A stretch of DNA of 64,000 nucleotides from Arthrobacter sp. Leaf137. Its GTDB lineage: Bacteria > Actinomycetota > Actinomycetes > Actinomycetales > Micrococcaceae. Positions 46,438 to 57,083 of the stretch are shown here, piece by piece. The first letter of the stretch is position 1, and each line of letters starts with the position of its first letter. The stretch spans positions 550 through 64,549 of the forward strand of contig NZ_LMOI01000012.1 of the NCBI RefSeq assembly GCF_001423525.1. The letters run 5' to 3'. The notes under the pieces were generated by a model that had not been told where the DNA came from, made no database searches, and was given only the letters and a program-made list of their open reading frames with translations. Both the position numbers and the translations under genes were made by a program.

Positions 46438-49400
46438 TTATTCGGTTCCGCCGCCCAGGTGGATGGCCAGGGAAGGCATGATTGTCCTGAGAGCCCGGTC
46501 ACTGAGCAGCTGGGAGTGCCGCTCACCAACGGGAACATCGGTGATGGCTCCGGTGACGAACGGTGACCATGCAGCGCTGCCGGGAGTGCCCGGCGGGACC
46601 TGCTCAGTGGCTCTGAAGAACAGCAGGTCACCGGTGAACAGTTGGGGCCGTTCGTCCCGGATCAGGCGGGCCAGCACCGGGAAGTTCCGGGCCATGGCCT
46701 CCACCGAATCTGTGGGGACCGTTCCTACCGGGTTGTGGTTGGCGCGCAGGATCTCCTGGGCGCGGTGCACGTCCACGCCTGCCAGGTCTTCCCCGGTGAG
46801 GTCGTAGCCCTGCGCTTCCAGGTAGCTCGCCCACAGCGCCTGGCCTTCGCCGGGCGCGGTATTGCCTTCCTGGTTGTCCGGGAAGGCGTCCAAGATGGCC
46901 AGGAACGCCACCTCGTGGCCGCGTTCCTGCAGCCTGGTGGCCAGCCGGTGGGCCAGATAGCCGCCGAAGGACCAGCCCAGCAGGTGGTACGGCCCCTCGG
47001 GCTGGACGCTGCGGATCCGGGCAATGTAGTCATCAGCCAGTTCCGTCAGGGTTGCCGCCGCCACCGGAGAGGTCCGCCCCGGCTCCATGCCTGGCATCTG
47101 CAGCCCAATCAGGGGGCGTTCGGGGTCCAGTTGCCCCAGCATGGACGCAAAACCCCAACCGATGCCCGACGCCGGGTGCACGGCAAACAGCGGCGCTTTC
47201 GACCCGGCCGCCCGGAGGGGCAGCACCTGCCGCAGGCTGTCAGCGACGCTGGCACGTGAGCCGTTGGCCGCTTCCAGCAGCAGCCCTTCCACGGTGGGCG
47301 CCCGGAAGAGCGACTGGACCTGCAGGTCTGTGCCCAGGGCAGCATTGACCTTCGCGACCAGCGGCTGCGCCAGGAAGGAATGGCCTCCAAGTTCGAAGAA
47401 CGATTCGTCAACGCCCGCCCGGTCAAGGGACAGCACCTCGGCGAAGATGCCGGCTACCGTCTTCTCCTGCGGGGACCGAGGCGCGCGGCCTCCGGAGCGT
47501 GCCGCGGCGGAGGGATCGGGGAGTGCGTTGGCATCCACCTTGCCGTGCGGCGTCAGCGGCACTTCCGGGATCACCATGACCACTGAGGGGACCATGTAGT
47601 CCGGCAGTGCCGCCTGCGCGTGGCGGCGCACTGCGTCGGGCAGGCCTTCCGCGGCGTCACCGGACGCGACGACGTAACCCACCAGCCGGGCGGCGCTGCC
47701 TTCACCCACTGCCCGGACCACTGCGGCCCGGACACCGGGGGCAGCCCTCAGCGCTGACTCCACTTCGCCGGGTTCCACCCGGAAACCACGGATCTTCAGC
47801 TGCCCGTCGTTGCGGCCGGCGAAGACCAGCCGCCCGTCCGGGTAGCGGTAGACCACGTCACCGGTGCGGTACATCCGTTCGCCGCCGCCGTGGAAGGGGT
47901 CCGGCACAAACCGTTCGGCGGTAAGGTCCGGACGTCCGCGGTAGCCCCGGGCCAACTGCGCGCCGGCGATATACAGTTCGCCGGCTGCGCCCGGGAGGGC
48001 GTGCTGCAACCGGTCATCCAGGACGTAGAGCCGGGTTCGCGGCGTGGGCCGGCCCAACACGGGCGCTTCACTGTCGGCCACTGCTGCCACGACGGTGTCC
48101 ACGGTGGCTTCGGTGGGGCCGTAGAGGTTCCAGGCCCGGACGCCGGGAAGCGCCGCCACGGAGGTCCACAGGCCGGCGTCGAACGCTTCACCGCCCAGGG
48201 CGAGGCTGAAGGCCTCCCGGCCGCCCGGGTGGTTGGCCAGGTAGGCGGCGAACCCGGGTTCGGCCAGGAGTTGGCGCAGGTAACCCGGAGTTGTCTCCCA
48301 GGCACTGATGCCCTGGCGGACGAAGTACCCGGCGAGGGCTCCTGGGTCCCGGCGGAGGTCGTCGGAGAGCAGGTGCAGTTCATGACCGGCCGCCAGCCAG
48401 AGGATGGGATCCCATGATGCATCGAAGCCGACGCCCGTCGTGTGGGCCACCTTCCGCCTGCTGATGCCGGCAAGCAGCGTCTCCCGGTGGGAGGCCAGCA
48501 GTGCGGCCAGGGCACCGTGGTTGACCTCCACACCCTTGGGCCGGCCTGTGGAGCCGGAGGTGAACATCACCGACGCCAGCTCACGAGGGTCCCTGACCCG
48601 GTGGCGTACCGGCGCCGGCTCAGTGGTGCGGGCCAGGTCCTCGATCAGGAGCACGCGGGGTTCGACATCCAGCCCGGCCAGAATGCCGGAGAGCCTGGGC
48701 GCCACCGCGGAACTGGTGAGCACTGCCTCGGGCGCGGCATCCTCAAGGATGGCGGCCACGCGCTCGTCCGGATACGCGGTATCGATGGGGTTGTAGGCGC
48801 TGTCCGCCAGCAACACCCCAAGCAGGGCCTCGACCGTGCCGGCGGACCTGGGCAGCATGACGGACACCAGGCCGTCGCCAGCGCCTGCCGCGGTGAGTCC
48901 GGCGGCGACGCGTTCCGCAGACGCTGCAAGGTCCGCAAAACTGAGCGGACCGGCGTCGGACACGAGTGCCACGGCATCCGGTGTGGCACGGACTGCTGCG
49001 GCGAAGGCCGCCGGAATGTCCTGGTCGGCCTGCGCCGGGGCTTGTCCGGCTACCTGCCCGGCCCCGGGGGCGGCCGCTCCGGCGAGGGAGCCCGCCGTTG
49101 CAGCAACCAGGGCATCCGCCTCGTGCTCTTCCAGCAGCGGCAGCTCCGACAATGGCACGTCCGGAGCGGAGGCGGCCAGGTCCAGCAGCCGCGTGAACCC
49201 GGCCGCCAGGCGCCTGGCGGTGCCCGGTTCGAACATGGCGGAGTTGTAGTCCAGCGTTCCGGCAAGGCCCCCTTCGGCATCCGGCCGAAGCGTGAAGGAC
49301 AGATCGAACTTGGCCTCTCCCGTTCCGGCCTCCCGCTCGGGAACCACCGTGACGCCGGGAAGCTGGGGGACCGCCGGCACGTCACTGTCCACCGTGAGCA

Positions 49401-52400
49401 TGGTCTGGAACAGGGGATGGCGGCCCAGTTCGCGGTCCGGTGCCGCTGCCTCCACGAGGCGTTCGAAGGGCACGTCGTCATGGTCGAAGGCATCCAGGAT
49501 GCTGGCCCTGGACCTGTCCAGCAGTGCGCGCAGGCCAGGGTCGCCGGCGGCGTTGACGCGCAGCGGCAGGGTGTTCACGAAGAAGCCCACCATCGGGGCG
49601 AGCAGCGGATCGGCGCGGCCCGCGGTGGGCGAGCCGATCACCAGGTCCTCACCTGCACCGGTCCGGAGCAGGTACCCGGCAAGGCCGGCGTGCAGTGCCA
49701 TAAACAGGCTGGCGTTCGACGACGACGCGAGGCTTGAGAGCGCTGCGACACTGTCAGGGGACACGCTGAAGCCCACCTGGCCGCCCGGTTGGCGTGCGGT
49801 GCGGGGCCGCTGGTGGTCAGCGGGCAGCATCAATTCGGGCGGGATCCCGGCGAGGGCCTCCCGCCAGTGGCCAAGCTTTTCAGCCAGGGCGGGCCCGGCC
49901 AGTTGCTGCCGCTGCCAGGAGCTGTAATCGGCGTACTGCAGGGGCAGGGGAGCCAGTGCTTGTGTGGCCGGTGCTCCGCCTGCGGCCGCGAGCGCGGCGG
50001 AGTACGCCGCGGAAAGGTCCCGTGCCAGCGGTGCCAGGGAGGCGCCGTCGCCGGCGATGTGGTGGATGACCAGCTGCAGTACCCATTGCGGTCCTGCCTC
50101 CCGTGGTGATTCGCCCTCCTCGGAGTGGACCCGGATGAGCCCGGCCCGCAGCGGCACCTCGGTGCGGACATCGAAGCCGCGGCTTGCCTGTGCCTGCAGC
50201 TGGTCGCGGAGGTTGTCCTCGGATGTGGCGGTGCTGATGGCAAGGTTCATCCAGGAAGCGTGGCCGGTGGCGCCGGTGGCGAGGATGTGCTGGCCGGGGA
50301 CGCCGCCGGTCTCCGGATATACCGTCCGGAGGACCTCATGACGGTGGAACAGCGCCTTCACGGCGGAGGCCAGGGCCTGCTCGTCGAGGGTGCCGGTCAG
50401 CCGCACTGCCAGGGAAATGTTGTAGTCGGCTGCGCCTGGATCAAGTTGGTTGAGGAACCACATGCGTGCCTGCGCGTGGGACAGTTCCAGGTGCTCGGGC
50501 CGGGTGGCTCCGGCGTTGTCCAGCCATTCGCCAAGCGGCATGACCGTGGTGCCGGCCGTACCCGTGTTCGCGGCCCTGCCGGGCCCGTCAGCGACTGACG
50601 CTGCGACGGTGTCCGTCCCGGCGTCTGCCGTGCCGGGCCGCAGCGCGGCCAGCAGGCCGGCGGGGGTGGGGGCGTCGAACAGGGTGCGCAGGGGAAGTTC
50701 CCGGCCGAAGGCCGTCCGGATCCTGCCCATCAAGTCGATGGCCAGCAGTGAATGCCCGCCCAGGGCGAAGAAGTCGTCACCCATGGAGACGTTGTCCACG
50801 GCCAGGACGGCGGCAAAAACGGCGGCCATGGCGTGCTCGTCGGGCGTCCGGGGTGCTGCCCCCACCCCGGCTGCTGACGCTGCGGGAGCGGGCAGGGCTT
50901 TGCGGTCCAGCTTGCCGTGCGGTGTCAGCGGAACTTCCGGGATGGGCATGAGGATGGCCGGGACCATGTAGTCCGGCAACCGTTCCGCCGCGTGGGCCCG
51001 GACGTCCTCCGGTGCAGCGGCTCCGGTGTAGTAGGCGATCAGCCGGTGTGCCGGTTCGCCGTCAGGAAGAACCACGGCCCGGTCCACCTGTGCGTGGGCC
51101 GCAAGGGCAGCCTCGATCTCGCCGGGTTCCACCCGGAATCCGCGGACCTTCACTTGCTCGTCGTTGCGGGCAATGAATTCGAGCGTCCCGTCGCCGGTTC
51201 GCCGCACCAGGTCGCCGGTGCGGTACATGCGGGTGCCGTCGGTGGCGTAGGGGTTTGCCACGAACCGGGCCGCTGTTTCCCCGGGGCGCTGGTGGTAGCC
51301 CTGGGCCATTCCGGGTCCGGCCAGGTACAGCTCTCCCGGGACGCCCAGGGGTACCAGGGCCAGGTGCTGGTCCAAGACCAGGGTGCCGGTGTTGGCGATT
51401 CCTGTGCCGATGGTGGGCCGGGGCCCCTGAACCTGCGCGGTGGCGGAATCAACGGTGAATTCCGTGGGCCCGTAGAAGTTCCAGGCGTCCACGCCGGTCA
51501 TATCGGACAGGGCTGCCCACAGCCCTGCCGGCACAGCTTCCCCGCCCAGCAGCAACAGCAGCGGCAGTGACCGCCCGGTACCTTCGGCTGGGGAAGCCTG
51601 CTCCGCACCGAGGCCGAACTGCAGGAGCTGGGCCGCGTAGGAGGGGGTGGTTTCCAGGACTCCGATGGCGTGCTCCTGGCAGTAGGAGGCCAGCGCCTGG
51701 GCGTCGGTGCGCACGGCATCGGCCACGATGTGAAGTTCGGCGCCGGCCACCAGCCACAGCATGGGGTCCCAGGCCGCATCGAATCCGAGCCCTGCGATGT
51801 GGGCCACGGACACCGTTGCACCCCGGGCTGCCTCGAACCGCGGGGAATAGAGGGTCCGGAGGTGGTGCGAGTAGAGGTTTGCCAATGCACTGTGGGATAC
51901 GGCGACACCTTTTGGCCGGCCGGTCGATCCCGAGGTGAAGAGGACGTACGCGAGGTCTTCCGGAGCGGGCCGCCGCCCGGCCAGGTCTGTGTCAGTGATG
52001 CCGGTTCCGGCGGCGATCAGCATCTCCAGGGTGGCTGTCCGGGCGGCCGGAACGGGGCCCGGCCGGCCCGGTGTCCCGGGTGCGGTGAGCACCAGGGCGG
52101 GGCCGCCGTCGTCGAGGATCATGGCGATCCGTTCCGCGGGGTAGGTGAGGTCCACGGGGATGTACACCGCGCCCGCAGCAAGGACCGCCAGTGCGGCCGT
52201 GGCCACATCTGCCGTGCGGGGAAGGGCCACAGCCACCCTGTCGCCGGGCTGGACCCCCAGCGCGACCAGGCCCCTGGCCACGGAGTCCACACGCTGCCGC
52301 AGCCGGCCAAAATTGAGGCCTCCGGCCGGGCCGCCCGCATCCACCACTGCGGACGCGGATGGGGTCCTGGCGGCGGTGGCCAGGAAGGCATCCACTACCG

Positions 52401-55400
52401 TTTGGCCTGTCCCGTCCACAGTGCTGCCGGTGCTGTGCGCCAGGACCAGGGCCTGCTGTTCAGGCGACTGGATCCGCAGCCGGTCCAAGGTGACGGTGGG
52501 GTCCGCGGCGAACTGGTCCACAACGGCCAGGAAGCCGTCGGCCAGCAGTTGAGCGGTGCCGGCGTTGAAGAGGGCAGGGTCGTAGGCCAGGGAACCGGTG
52601 AGGCCGCCGGACCTTTCGGCGAGGTCCAGGAGCAGGTCGAATTTGGCGCCGGCGGCCTCGCGGGCCTGGTCCGCGGTGGCTTCCAGGCCGTCCATGGCCA
52701 CCTGGGTGGTGGCGGTGTTCTGAAGGGTCAGCATGACCTGGAACAGGGGGTGCCGGTGCTGCGAGCGGGAAGGGTTGAGCTCCTCCACTACCCGCTCAAA
52801 GGGCGCATCCTGGTTGGCATAGGCATGCAGGTTGGTATAGCGGACGCTCTCCACAAGTTCACCGGCGGTGGGGTTGCCGGAGGTGTTCGTCCGCAGGACC
52901 AGCGTGTTGACGAAGAAGCCCACCAGGCTGTCCAGCTGGGTGTCCGTTCGGCCGGCCACCGGCGTACCCAAGGGAATGTCGTCACCGGCGCCGGCCTTGG
53001 TGAGCAGTGCTGCAAAGGCAGCCTGCAGCACCATGAACAGGCTTGCGTTGTGCTCCCGGGCCAGGGCGTTGAGCCGCTCCGCCGTTTCGCTGCCAATGTT
53101 CAGGGCAACGGACGACGCCGGACCGCCATCCGGGTGCGCAGCGTCACCGCGGGTGCCGCGGGCGTGGTCAAACGGCAGCAGCAGCTCCTCCGGGGCGCCA
53201 CGCAGTTCGCGTGCCCAGAACTCCAGCTGCCGCGAGATGGGGCTCTCCGGATCCGACTCACTGCCCAGTTCGGAGCGCTGCCAGAGCGTGTAATCGGCGT
53301 ACTGTACGGGCATCGGCGGCAGATCCACGTCCCTGCCTGCGGCGAGGTGGTTGTACGCGGCCGACAAATCCCGGGCCAGGGGTGCCAGGGACCAGCCGTC
53401 GGCGGCGATGTGGTGCAGGGTGACGGCGAGGACGTGGTGGTCCGGTGCCAGCTGGAACAGCACGCCGCGCAGCGGCAGGTCCCGGCCCAGGTCGAACCCG
53501 CGCCCCGTCTCCGCGGCCAGCGCGGCCGGCAGCCCGGCGGCGGAGCATTCCACGGCCACCAAGGATGGCCGCCCCTCTGCCGGCGGCAGGATGTGCTGGG
53601 CGGGTTCGCCGTCAATCAGGGGGAACACCGTGCGGAGCGTCTCGTGCCGGTCGGTGACCTCGCCGAGGGCCGCAGCCAGGGCTGTGACGTCCAGTGTCCC
53701 GCGCAGGTCCAGGACCACCGGGATGTTGTACGTCCCGGCCGCGGGATCCAGCCGGTTCAGGAACCACAGCCGGCGCTGGGCGAAGGACAGCGGCAGGACT
53801 GCAGGCCGGGCGGCGGCAGTCAACGGCCGGGCCGGGGCCGTATCCAGGTCCAGGGTTTCGGCGAGGGCCGCCACGGTTGTCTTTTCGAACACGGTGCGGA
53901 GCGCGGGAGCCGTGCCGGTGCGGTCCCGCAGCAGGGCCACCAGCCGGGTGGCCAGCAGTGAGTGCCCGCCCAGGTCGAAAAAGTCGTCCTCCAGCCCCAC
54001 CGAGTCGAGGCCTAGAACGTCCCGGAACGCTCCGGCCACGATCCGTTCGGGCTCGTTGCGCGGGGTGGTGGCGGAGGTGTCCTGTTCCGGTACAGGCAGG
54101 GCCTGGAGGTCGAGCTTTCCGTTGGGCGTCAGGGGCAGGACGGCAATGCTGGTGACGGTGGCGGGCACCATGTAGTCGGGCAGGTGGCGCCGTGCCTGCC
54201 GCCGAAGGTCGGCGGTGTCCAGCGGATGCTGCGGCCCGCCGTCGGCCGTGGCGGCCGGCGTGACGTACGCCAGGAGCTGGTCGTATCCGGCCCGGTTGGT
54301 ACCTACGGTGATGGCTGCCTGGTCTACGCCCGGCAGGCCGCGCAGCACCTGTTCGATCTCGGCGAGTTCAATGCGGAATCCCCGGATCTTGACCTGGGCA
54401 TCCAGCCGCCCCCGGAATTCAAGGGTGCCGTCGTCCTGGCGGCGCACAATGTCTCCGGTGCGGTACATCCGCGAGCCGTCCAGCGCGAAAGGGTCCGCCA
54501 CAAAGCGTTCGGAGCTGAGCCCGGGCTGGTCCAGGTAACCGCGGGCAAGGTTGATCCCGGCAACGTAGAGCTCGCCCACGGCATTGTCCGGAACCGGGTT
54601 CAGGCCGGAGTCCAGGATGTAATGGCGGGTGTTTGCCACCGAACCGCCCAGGGTGGGTGCGGTGCCAACTTCCATGACCGCGGTGAGCGAGTCCACGGTA
54701 GTTTCGGTGGGGCCGTAGAAGTTGTAGGCCACAACGCCGCCGCGCCCCGCCAGGTCTTCCCACAACTGGGTGTCCACGGCCTCGCCGCCGAGGGCCACCA
54801 CGGACGGATGCCGTTCCTGGTCGAACAGTCCGCCGGCTACCAGTACCTTGGCGAAGGAGGGCGTGGTCTCGATGGAGTCGATGCCGGCCTCGGCCAGACA
54901 GGCACTGAGGGCCTCAGGATCCCGGCGGGTCCGGTTGTCCACGAGGTAAAGTTCATGGCCTGCCACCAGCCACAGGATGGGGTCCCAGGACGCGTCAAAG
55001 GACAGCCCCGCGGTGTGTGCCACCCTCAGCTTGCGGCCCAGCCGCGCCTCCGCCGGGGCGAAGATGGAGTCCCGGTGGGAGGTGTAGAGGTTCAGCAGGG
55101 CCAGGTGTTCAACACCAACGCCCTTGGGCCGGCCTGTGGAGCCGGACGTGAAAATGATGTACGCGAGGTCCTGCTGGCCGGCGACGGGCGGGAGAGCTGA
55201 CCCATCCTTGCCGGCGAGGCAGGCCTCCATCAGTGCGGAGTCCAGGACCGTGACCGGGACGTCCGTGGCCAACTCATCGTGTCCGGATGCCGGCGGGTTT
55301 CCCGCCCCGGACCCTGCCGCCGTAAACGCTGCTGAGGTGAGGAGCCGTAGGGGTGCGGCGTCGTCGAGCATTCCCTCCACGCGGCCTGCGGGGTAGTCCG

Positions 55401-57030
55401 GATCCAGCGGAAGATAGGCGGCGCCGCACTTGAGGATGGCCATGAGCGCTATGGGCAGCAACAGGCCACGGTCCAGCCGCACCGCCACCGTGCTGCCGGG
55501 TCCTGCGCCGTGCCCGGCCAGGAACCGGGCCAGCTGGTTCGAACGGGACTCCAGTTCAGCGAACGTGAGAGTGCCCTCCGGGGCCACAACGGCCGTCTGA
55601 TCCGGCCGGGCCGCCGCGTTCTGCTGGAATTCTTCCACGATGGTGTGGCCCGGCAACTGCCGGCCGTGCGCCTGGCCCGCGGCCAGCAGTTGCTGTTCCT
55701 CGGCCGGGGTGGTTACCGCCAGGTCAGCCACCACAGCGTCGGGGCGGGTGGCCACGTGTTCCAGCAGGCGTACGAAGCGGTCAAGGTGGCCGGTAAGTAC
55801 GTCCTGCGTGTACATCGCCGCGTTGGCCTCGAACTGTACCGTGGGCGGCGGTGCTGCACCGCCGGCGCCGAGGCCGTGGACCACGATGGAGAGGTCGTCG
55901 ACGGGCCCGGTAGAGAGGATGTTCATCGCGCCCCGGGCCTCACCGAAGGCGATCGCGTCCAGGACGGGCAGGATGTTGACCGAAGGGCCGAGGTAACCGC
56001 CCCCGGTGTCCAGGTCCTCATAGCGGAAGCGCTGGTGGACCAGTGCGCCACGCAGGCTGCGTCCCACGGCAGCGGCGGTCGCAGCAACGGTCTCGCCGGG
56101 GTCGACGGCCAGCTTGACGGGAACGATGTTCGACAGCATTGACGGCGTTGATTTGGCCAAATGTCCACGCCGGGCCGTGACGGGCAGTGCCACCGAGACG
56201 GTGCGCTCACCGGTGATCCGGTGCATGTACAGTGACGCGGCCGTCAGGACCAGCGCCGGCGCGCTCGCCGGCGCGTCCTCGAGGGCCATGGCCGCGGCGG
56301 CCGGGAGGGCCACCGAAGCCCGGATCAGTGCGCCCGCGGCAGCGTTCGGCCGGCCTGCAAGGCCGGTGGCAGGAGGCGCCTCGGCAAGCTCGGCATCCCA
56401 AAAGGCACGGTCTGCCGCGGCGCCGTCGGACCCCGCATAACCGGCCTCAGCCGCCAGGAGGTCCGTGAACCGCGGAAAACCCGGACCCTCCCCGGTGGCC
56501 CGCCCGCCGCCGTCGTCCGCCAGGAGGGTGTTGTAGAGCTCAGCCACCCGGCGTAGGACCAGGACCGCGGAGTAGCCATCCAGCAGGAGGTGGTGCACGC
56601 GCTGGTAGAAGAAGTGCCGTTCGGGGGCGAGGCGGATGAGCTCCGTGTGGAGCAGGTGGTCCGACGAAGGATCCCGGGGGAGCGCCAGGTCGGCGTCCAT
56701 GAGGGCCCGGGCCTGTGCTTCCGGATCGGCAGCGCCGGAAAGGTCTGTGACTTCAAGGACGGCAGGCCGCGGGAGCGGATGCTGGAACGGGCCGTCTTTG
56801 TCCTCGCTGAAAGCCATGGTGAGGGCCTCGGTGCCCGCAACCCCCTGCTGCAGGGCGGCCGCCAGGACATCGTGGTTCAGGGGTCCGGTGATCTCAACAA
56901 ACTGACCGATCTGGAACATCGGATTCTCCGGTGCCAGCTTCTGCGCGTACCAGATGCCGCGTTGGGCCTGGGTCAGGTCCAGGCGCGGAGAAGCGGTGCG
57001 GGCGGGGGAGTTCGGTGCGTCGTGGGACAT
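46438..57030 (-). CDS. Trimodular non-ribosomal peptide synthetase (C-A-T)x3-TE
   Basis: Giant enzyme of 3530 residues. Approximate domains: C1 15-440 (HHLLLDG near 146), A1 480-970, T1 LGGHS near 1018, C2 1075-1530 (HHIAADG near 1208), A2 1540-2040, T2 near 2092, C3 2180-2640 (HHIAGDG near 2327), A3 2660-3165, T3 near 3215, thioesterase 3265-3525 with GWSFGG near 3354. There are no epimerisation or methylation domains. C1 and the thioesterase look most like EntF. By eye the pocket codes (GrsA positions 235-331) are D-A-D-T-A-G-F-V-D, D-A-D-T-L-G-F-V-D and D-A-D-T-A-G-L-V-D. Two acidic positions per pocket suggest a basic (diamino) substrate in all three modules. Start ATG at 57030 after GAGAAGGAA. 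Confidence 0.93.
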   Translation of the reverse strand: MSHDAPNSPARTASPRLDLTQAQRGIWYAQKLAPENPMFQIGQFVEITGPLNHDVLAAALQQGVAGTEALTMAFSEDKDGPFQHPLPRPAVLEVTDLSGAADPEAQARALMDADLALPRDPSSDHLLHTELIRLAPERHFFYQRVHHLLLDGYSAVLVLRRVAELYNTLLADDGGGRATGEGPGFPRFTDLLAAEAGYAGSDGAAADRAFWDAELAEAPPATGLAGRPNAAAGALIRASVALPAAAAMALEDAPASAPALVLTAASLYMHRITGERTVSVALPVTARRGHLAKSTPSMLSNIVPVKLAVDPGETVAATAAAVGRSLRGALVHQRFRYEDLDTGGGYLGPSVNILPVLDAIAFGEARGAMNILSTGPVDDLSIVVHGLGAGGAAPPPTVQFEANAAMYTQDVLTGHLDRFVRLLEHVATRPDAVVADLAVTTPAEEQQLLAAGQAHGRQLPGHTIVEEFQQNAAARPDQTAVVAPEGTLTFAELESRSNQLARFLAGHGAGPGSTVAVRLDRGLLLPIALMAILKCGAAYLPLDPDYPAGRVEGMLDDAAPLRLLTSAAFTAAGSGAGNPPASGHDELATDVPVTVLDSALMEACLAGKDGSALPPVAGQQDLAYIIFTSGSTGRPKGVGVEHLALLNLYTSHRDSIFAPAEARLGRKLRVAHTAGLSFDASWDPILWLVAGHELYLVDNRTRRDPEALSACLAEAGIDSIETTPSFAKVLVAGGLFDQERHPSVVALGGEAVDTQLWEDLAGRGGVVAYNFYGPTETTVDSLTAVMEVGTAPTLGGSVANTRHYILDSGLNPVPDNAVGELYVAGINLARGYLDQPGLSSERFVADPFALDGSRMYRTGDIVRRQDDGTLEFRGRLDAQVKIRGFRIELAEIEQVLRGLPGVDQAAITVGTNRAGYDQLLAYVTPAATADGGPQHPLDTADLRRQARRHLPDYMVPATVTSIAVLPLTPNGKLDLQALPVPEQDTSATTPRNEPERIVAGAFRDVLGLDSVGLEDDFFDLGGHSLLATRLVALLRDRTGTAPALRTVFEKTTVAALAETLDLDTAPARPLTAAARPAVLPLSFAQRRLWFLNRLDPAAGTYNIPVVLDLRGTLDVTALAAALGEVTDRHETLRTVFPLIDGEPAQHILPPAEGRPSLVAVECSAAGLPAALAAETGRGFDLGRDLPLRGVLFQLAPDHHVLAVTLHHIAADGWSLAPLARDLSAAYNHLAAGRDVDLPPMPVQYADYTLWQRSELGSESDPESPISRQLEFWARELRGAPEELLLPFDHARGTRGDAAHPDGGPASSVALNIGSETAERLNALAREHNASLFMVLQAAFAALLTKAGAGDDIPLGTPVAGRTDTQLDSLVGFFVNTLVLRTNTSGNPTAGELVESVRYTNLHAYANQDAPFERVVEELNPSRSQHRHPLFQVMLTLQNTATTQVAMDGLEATADQAREAAGAKFDLLLDLAERSGGLTGSLAYDPALFNAGTAQLLADGFLAVVDQFAADPTVTLDRLRIQSPEQQALVLAHSTGSTVDGTGQTVVDAFLATAARTPSASAVVDAGGPAGGLNFGRLRQRVDSVARGLVALGVQPGDRVAVALPRTADVATAALAVLAAGAVYIPVDLTYPAERIAMILDDGGPALVLTAPGTPGRPGPVPAARTATLEMLIAAGTGITDTDLAGRRPAPEDLAYVLFTSGSTGRPKGVAVSHSALANLYSHHLRTLYSPRFEAARGATVSVAHIAGLGFDAAWDPMLWLVAGAELHIVADAVRTDAQALASYCQEHAIGVLETTPSYAAQLLQFGLGAEQASPAEGTGRSLPLLLLLGGEAVPAGLWAALSDMTGVDAWNFYGPTEFTVDSATAQVQGPRPTIGTGIANTGTLVLDQHLALVPLGVPGELYLAGPGMAQGYHQRPGETAARFVANPYATDGTRMYRTGDLVRRTGDGTLEFIARNDEQVKVRGFRVEPGEIEAALAAHAQVDRAVVLPDGEPAHRLIAYYTGAAAPEDVRAHAAERLPDYMVPAILMPIPEVPLTPHGKLDRKALPAPAASAAGVGAAPRTPDEHAMAAVFAAVLAVDNVSMGDDFFALGGHSLLAIDLMGRIRTAFGRELPLRTLFDAPTPAGLLAALRPGTADAGTDTVAASVADGPGRAANTGTAGTTVMPLGEWLDNAGATRPEHLELSHAQARMWFLNQLDPGAADYNISLAVRLTGTLDEQALASAVKALFHRHEVLRTVYPETGGVPGQHILATGATGHASWMNLAISTATSEDNLRDQLQAQASRGFDVRTEVPLRAGLIRVHSEEGESPREAGPQWVLQLVIHHIAGDGASLAPLARDLSAAYSAALAAAGGAPATQALAPLPLQYADYSSWQRQQLAGPALAEKLGHWREALAGIPPELMLPADHQRPRTARQPGGQVGFSVSPDSVAALSSLASSSNASLFMALHAGLAGYLLRTGAGEDLVIGSPTAGRADPLLAPMVGFFVNTLPLRVNAAGDPGLRALLDRSRASILDAFDHDDVPFERLVEAAAPDRELGRHPLFQTMLTVDSDVPAVPQLPGVTVVPEREAGTGEAKFDLSFTLRPDAEGGLAGTLDYNSAMFEPGTARRLAAGFTRLLDLAASAPDVPLSELPLLEEHEADALVAATAGSLAGAAAPGAGQVAGQAPAQADQDIPAAFAAAVRATPDAVALVSDAGPLSFADLAASAERVAAGLTAAGAGDGLVSVMLPRSAGTVEALLGVLLADSAYNPIDTAYPDERVAAILEDAAPEAVLTSSAVAPRLSGILAGLDVEPRVLLIEDLARTTEPAPVRHRVRDPRELASVMFTSGSTGRPKGVEVNHGALAALLASHRETLLAGISRRKVAHTTGVGFDASWDPILWLAAGHELHLLSDDLRRDPGALAGYFVRQGISAWETTPGYLRQLLAEPGFAAYLANHPGGREAFSLALGGEAFDAGLWTSVAALPGVRAWNLYGPTEATVDTVVAAVADSEAPVLGRPTPRTRLYVLDDRLQHALPGAAGELYIAGAQLARGYRGRPDLTAERFVPDPFHGGGERMYRTGDVVYRYPDGRLVFAGRNDGQLKIRGFRVEPGEVESALRAAPGVRAAVVRAVGEGSAARLVGYVVASGDAAEGLPDAVRRHAQAALPDYMVPSVVMVIPEVPLTPHGKVDANALPDPSAAARSGGRAPRSPQEKTVAGIFAEVLSLDRAGVDESFFELGGHSFLAQPLVAKVNAALGTDLQVQSLFRAPTVEGLLLEAANGSRASVADSLRQVLPLRAAGSKAPLFAVHPASGIGWGFASMLGQLDPERPLIGLQMPGMEPGRTSPVAAATLTELADDYIARIRSVQPEGPYHLLGWSFGGYLAHRLATRLQERGHEVAFLAILDAFPDNQEGNTAPGEGQALWASYLEAQGYDLTGEDLAGVDVHRAQEILRANHNPVGTVPTDSVEAMARNFPVLARLIRDERPQLFTGDLLFFRATEQVPPGTPGSAAWSPFVTGAITDVPVGERHSQLLSDRALRTIMPSLAIHLGGGTE

Positions 57031-57083
57031 GTTCCTTCTCGGGATCTCGGGGCCGGCTGGCACATCGGGGGCATGGCAAAGCC

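Noticed and set aside
51670..53961. 763-codon open frame on the plus strand
   Set aside because: It lies wholly antisense to the NRPS. High-GC genes leave long open frames on the other strand; it has no ribosome site, odd composition and no family.
46438..57030. Classical catechol siderophore synthetase
   Set aside because: C1 and the thioesterase are EntF-like, but there are no DHB genes, no N-hydroxylase and no ferric-siderophore uptake genes nearby, and the pocket codes are not the serine or threonine codes of EntF/DhbF.
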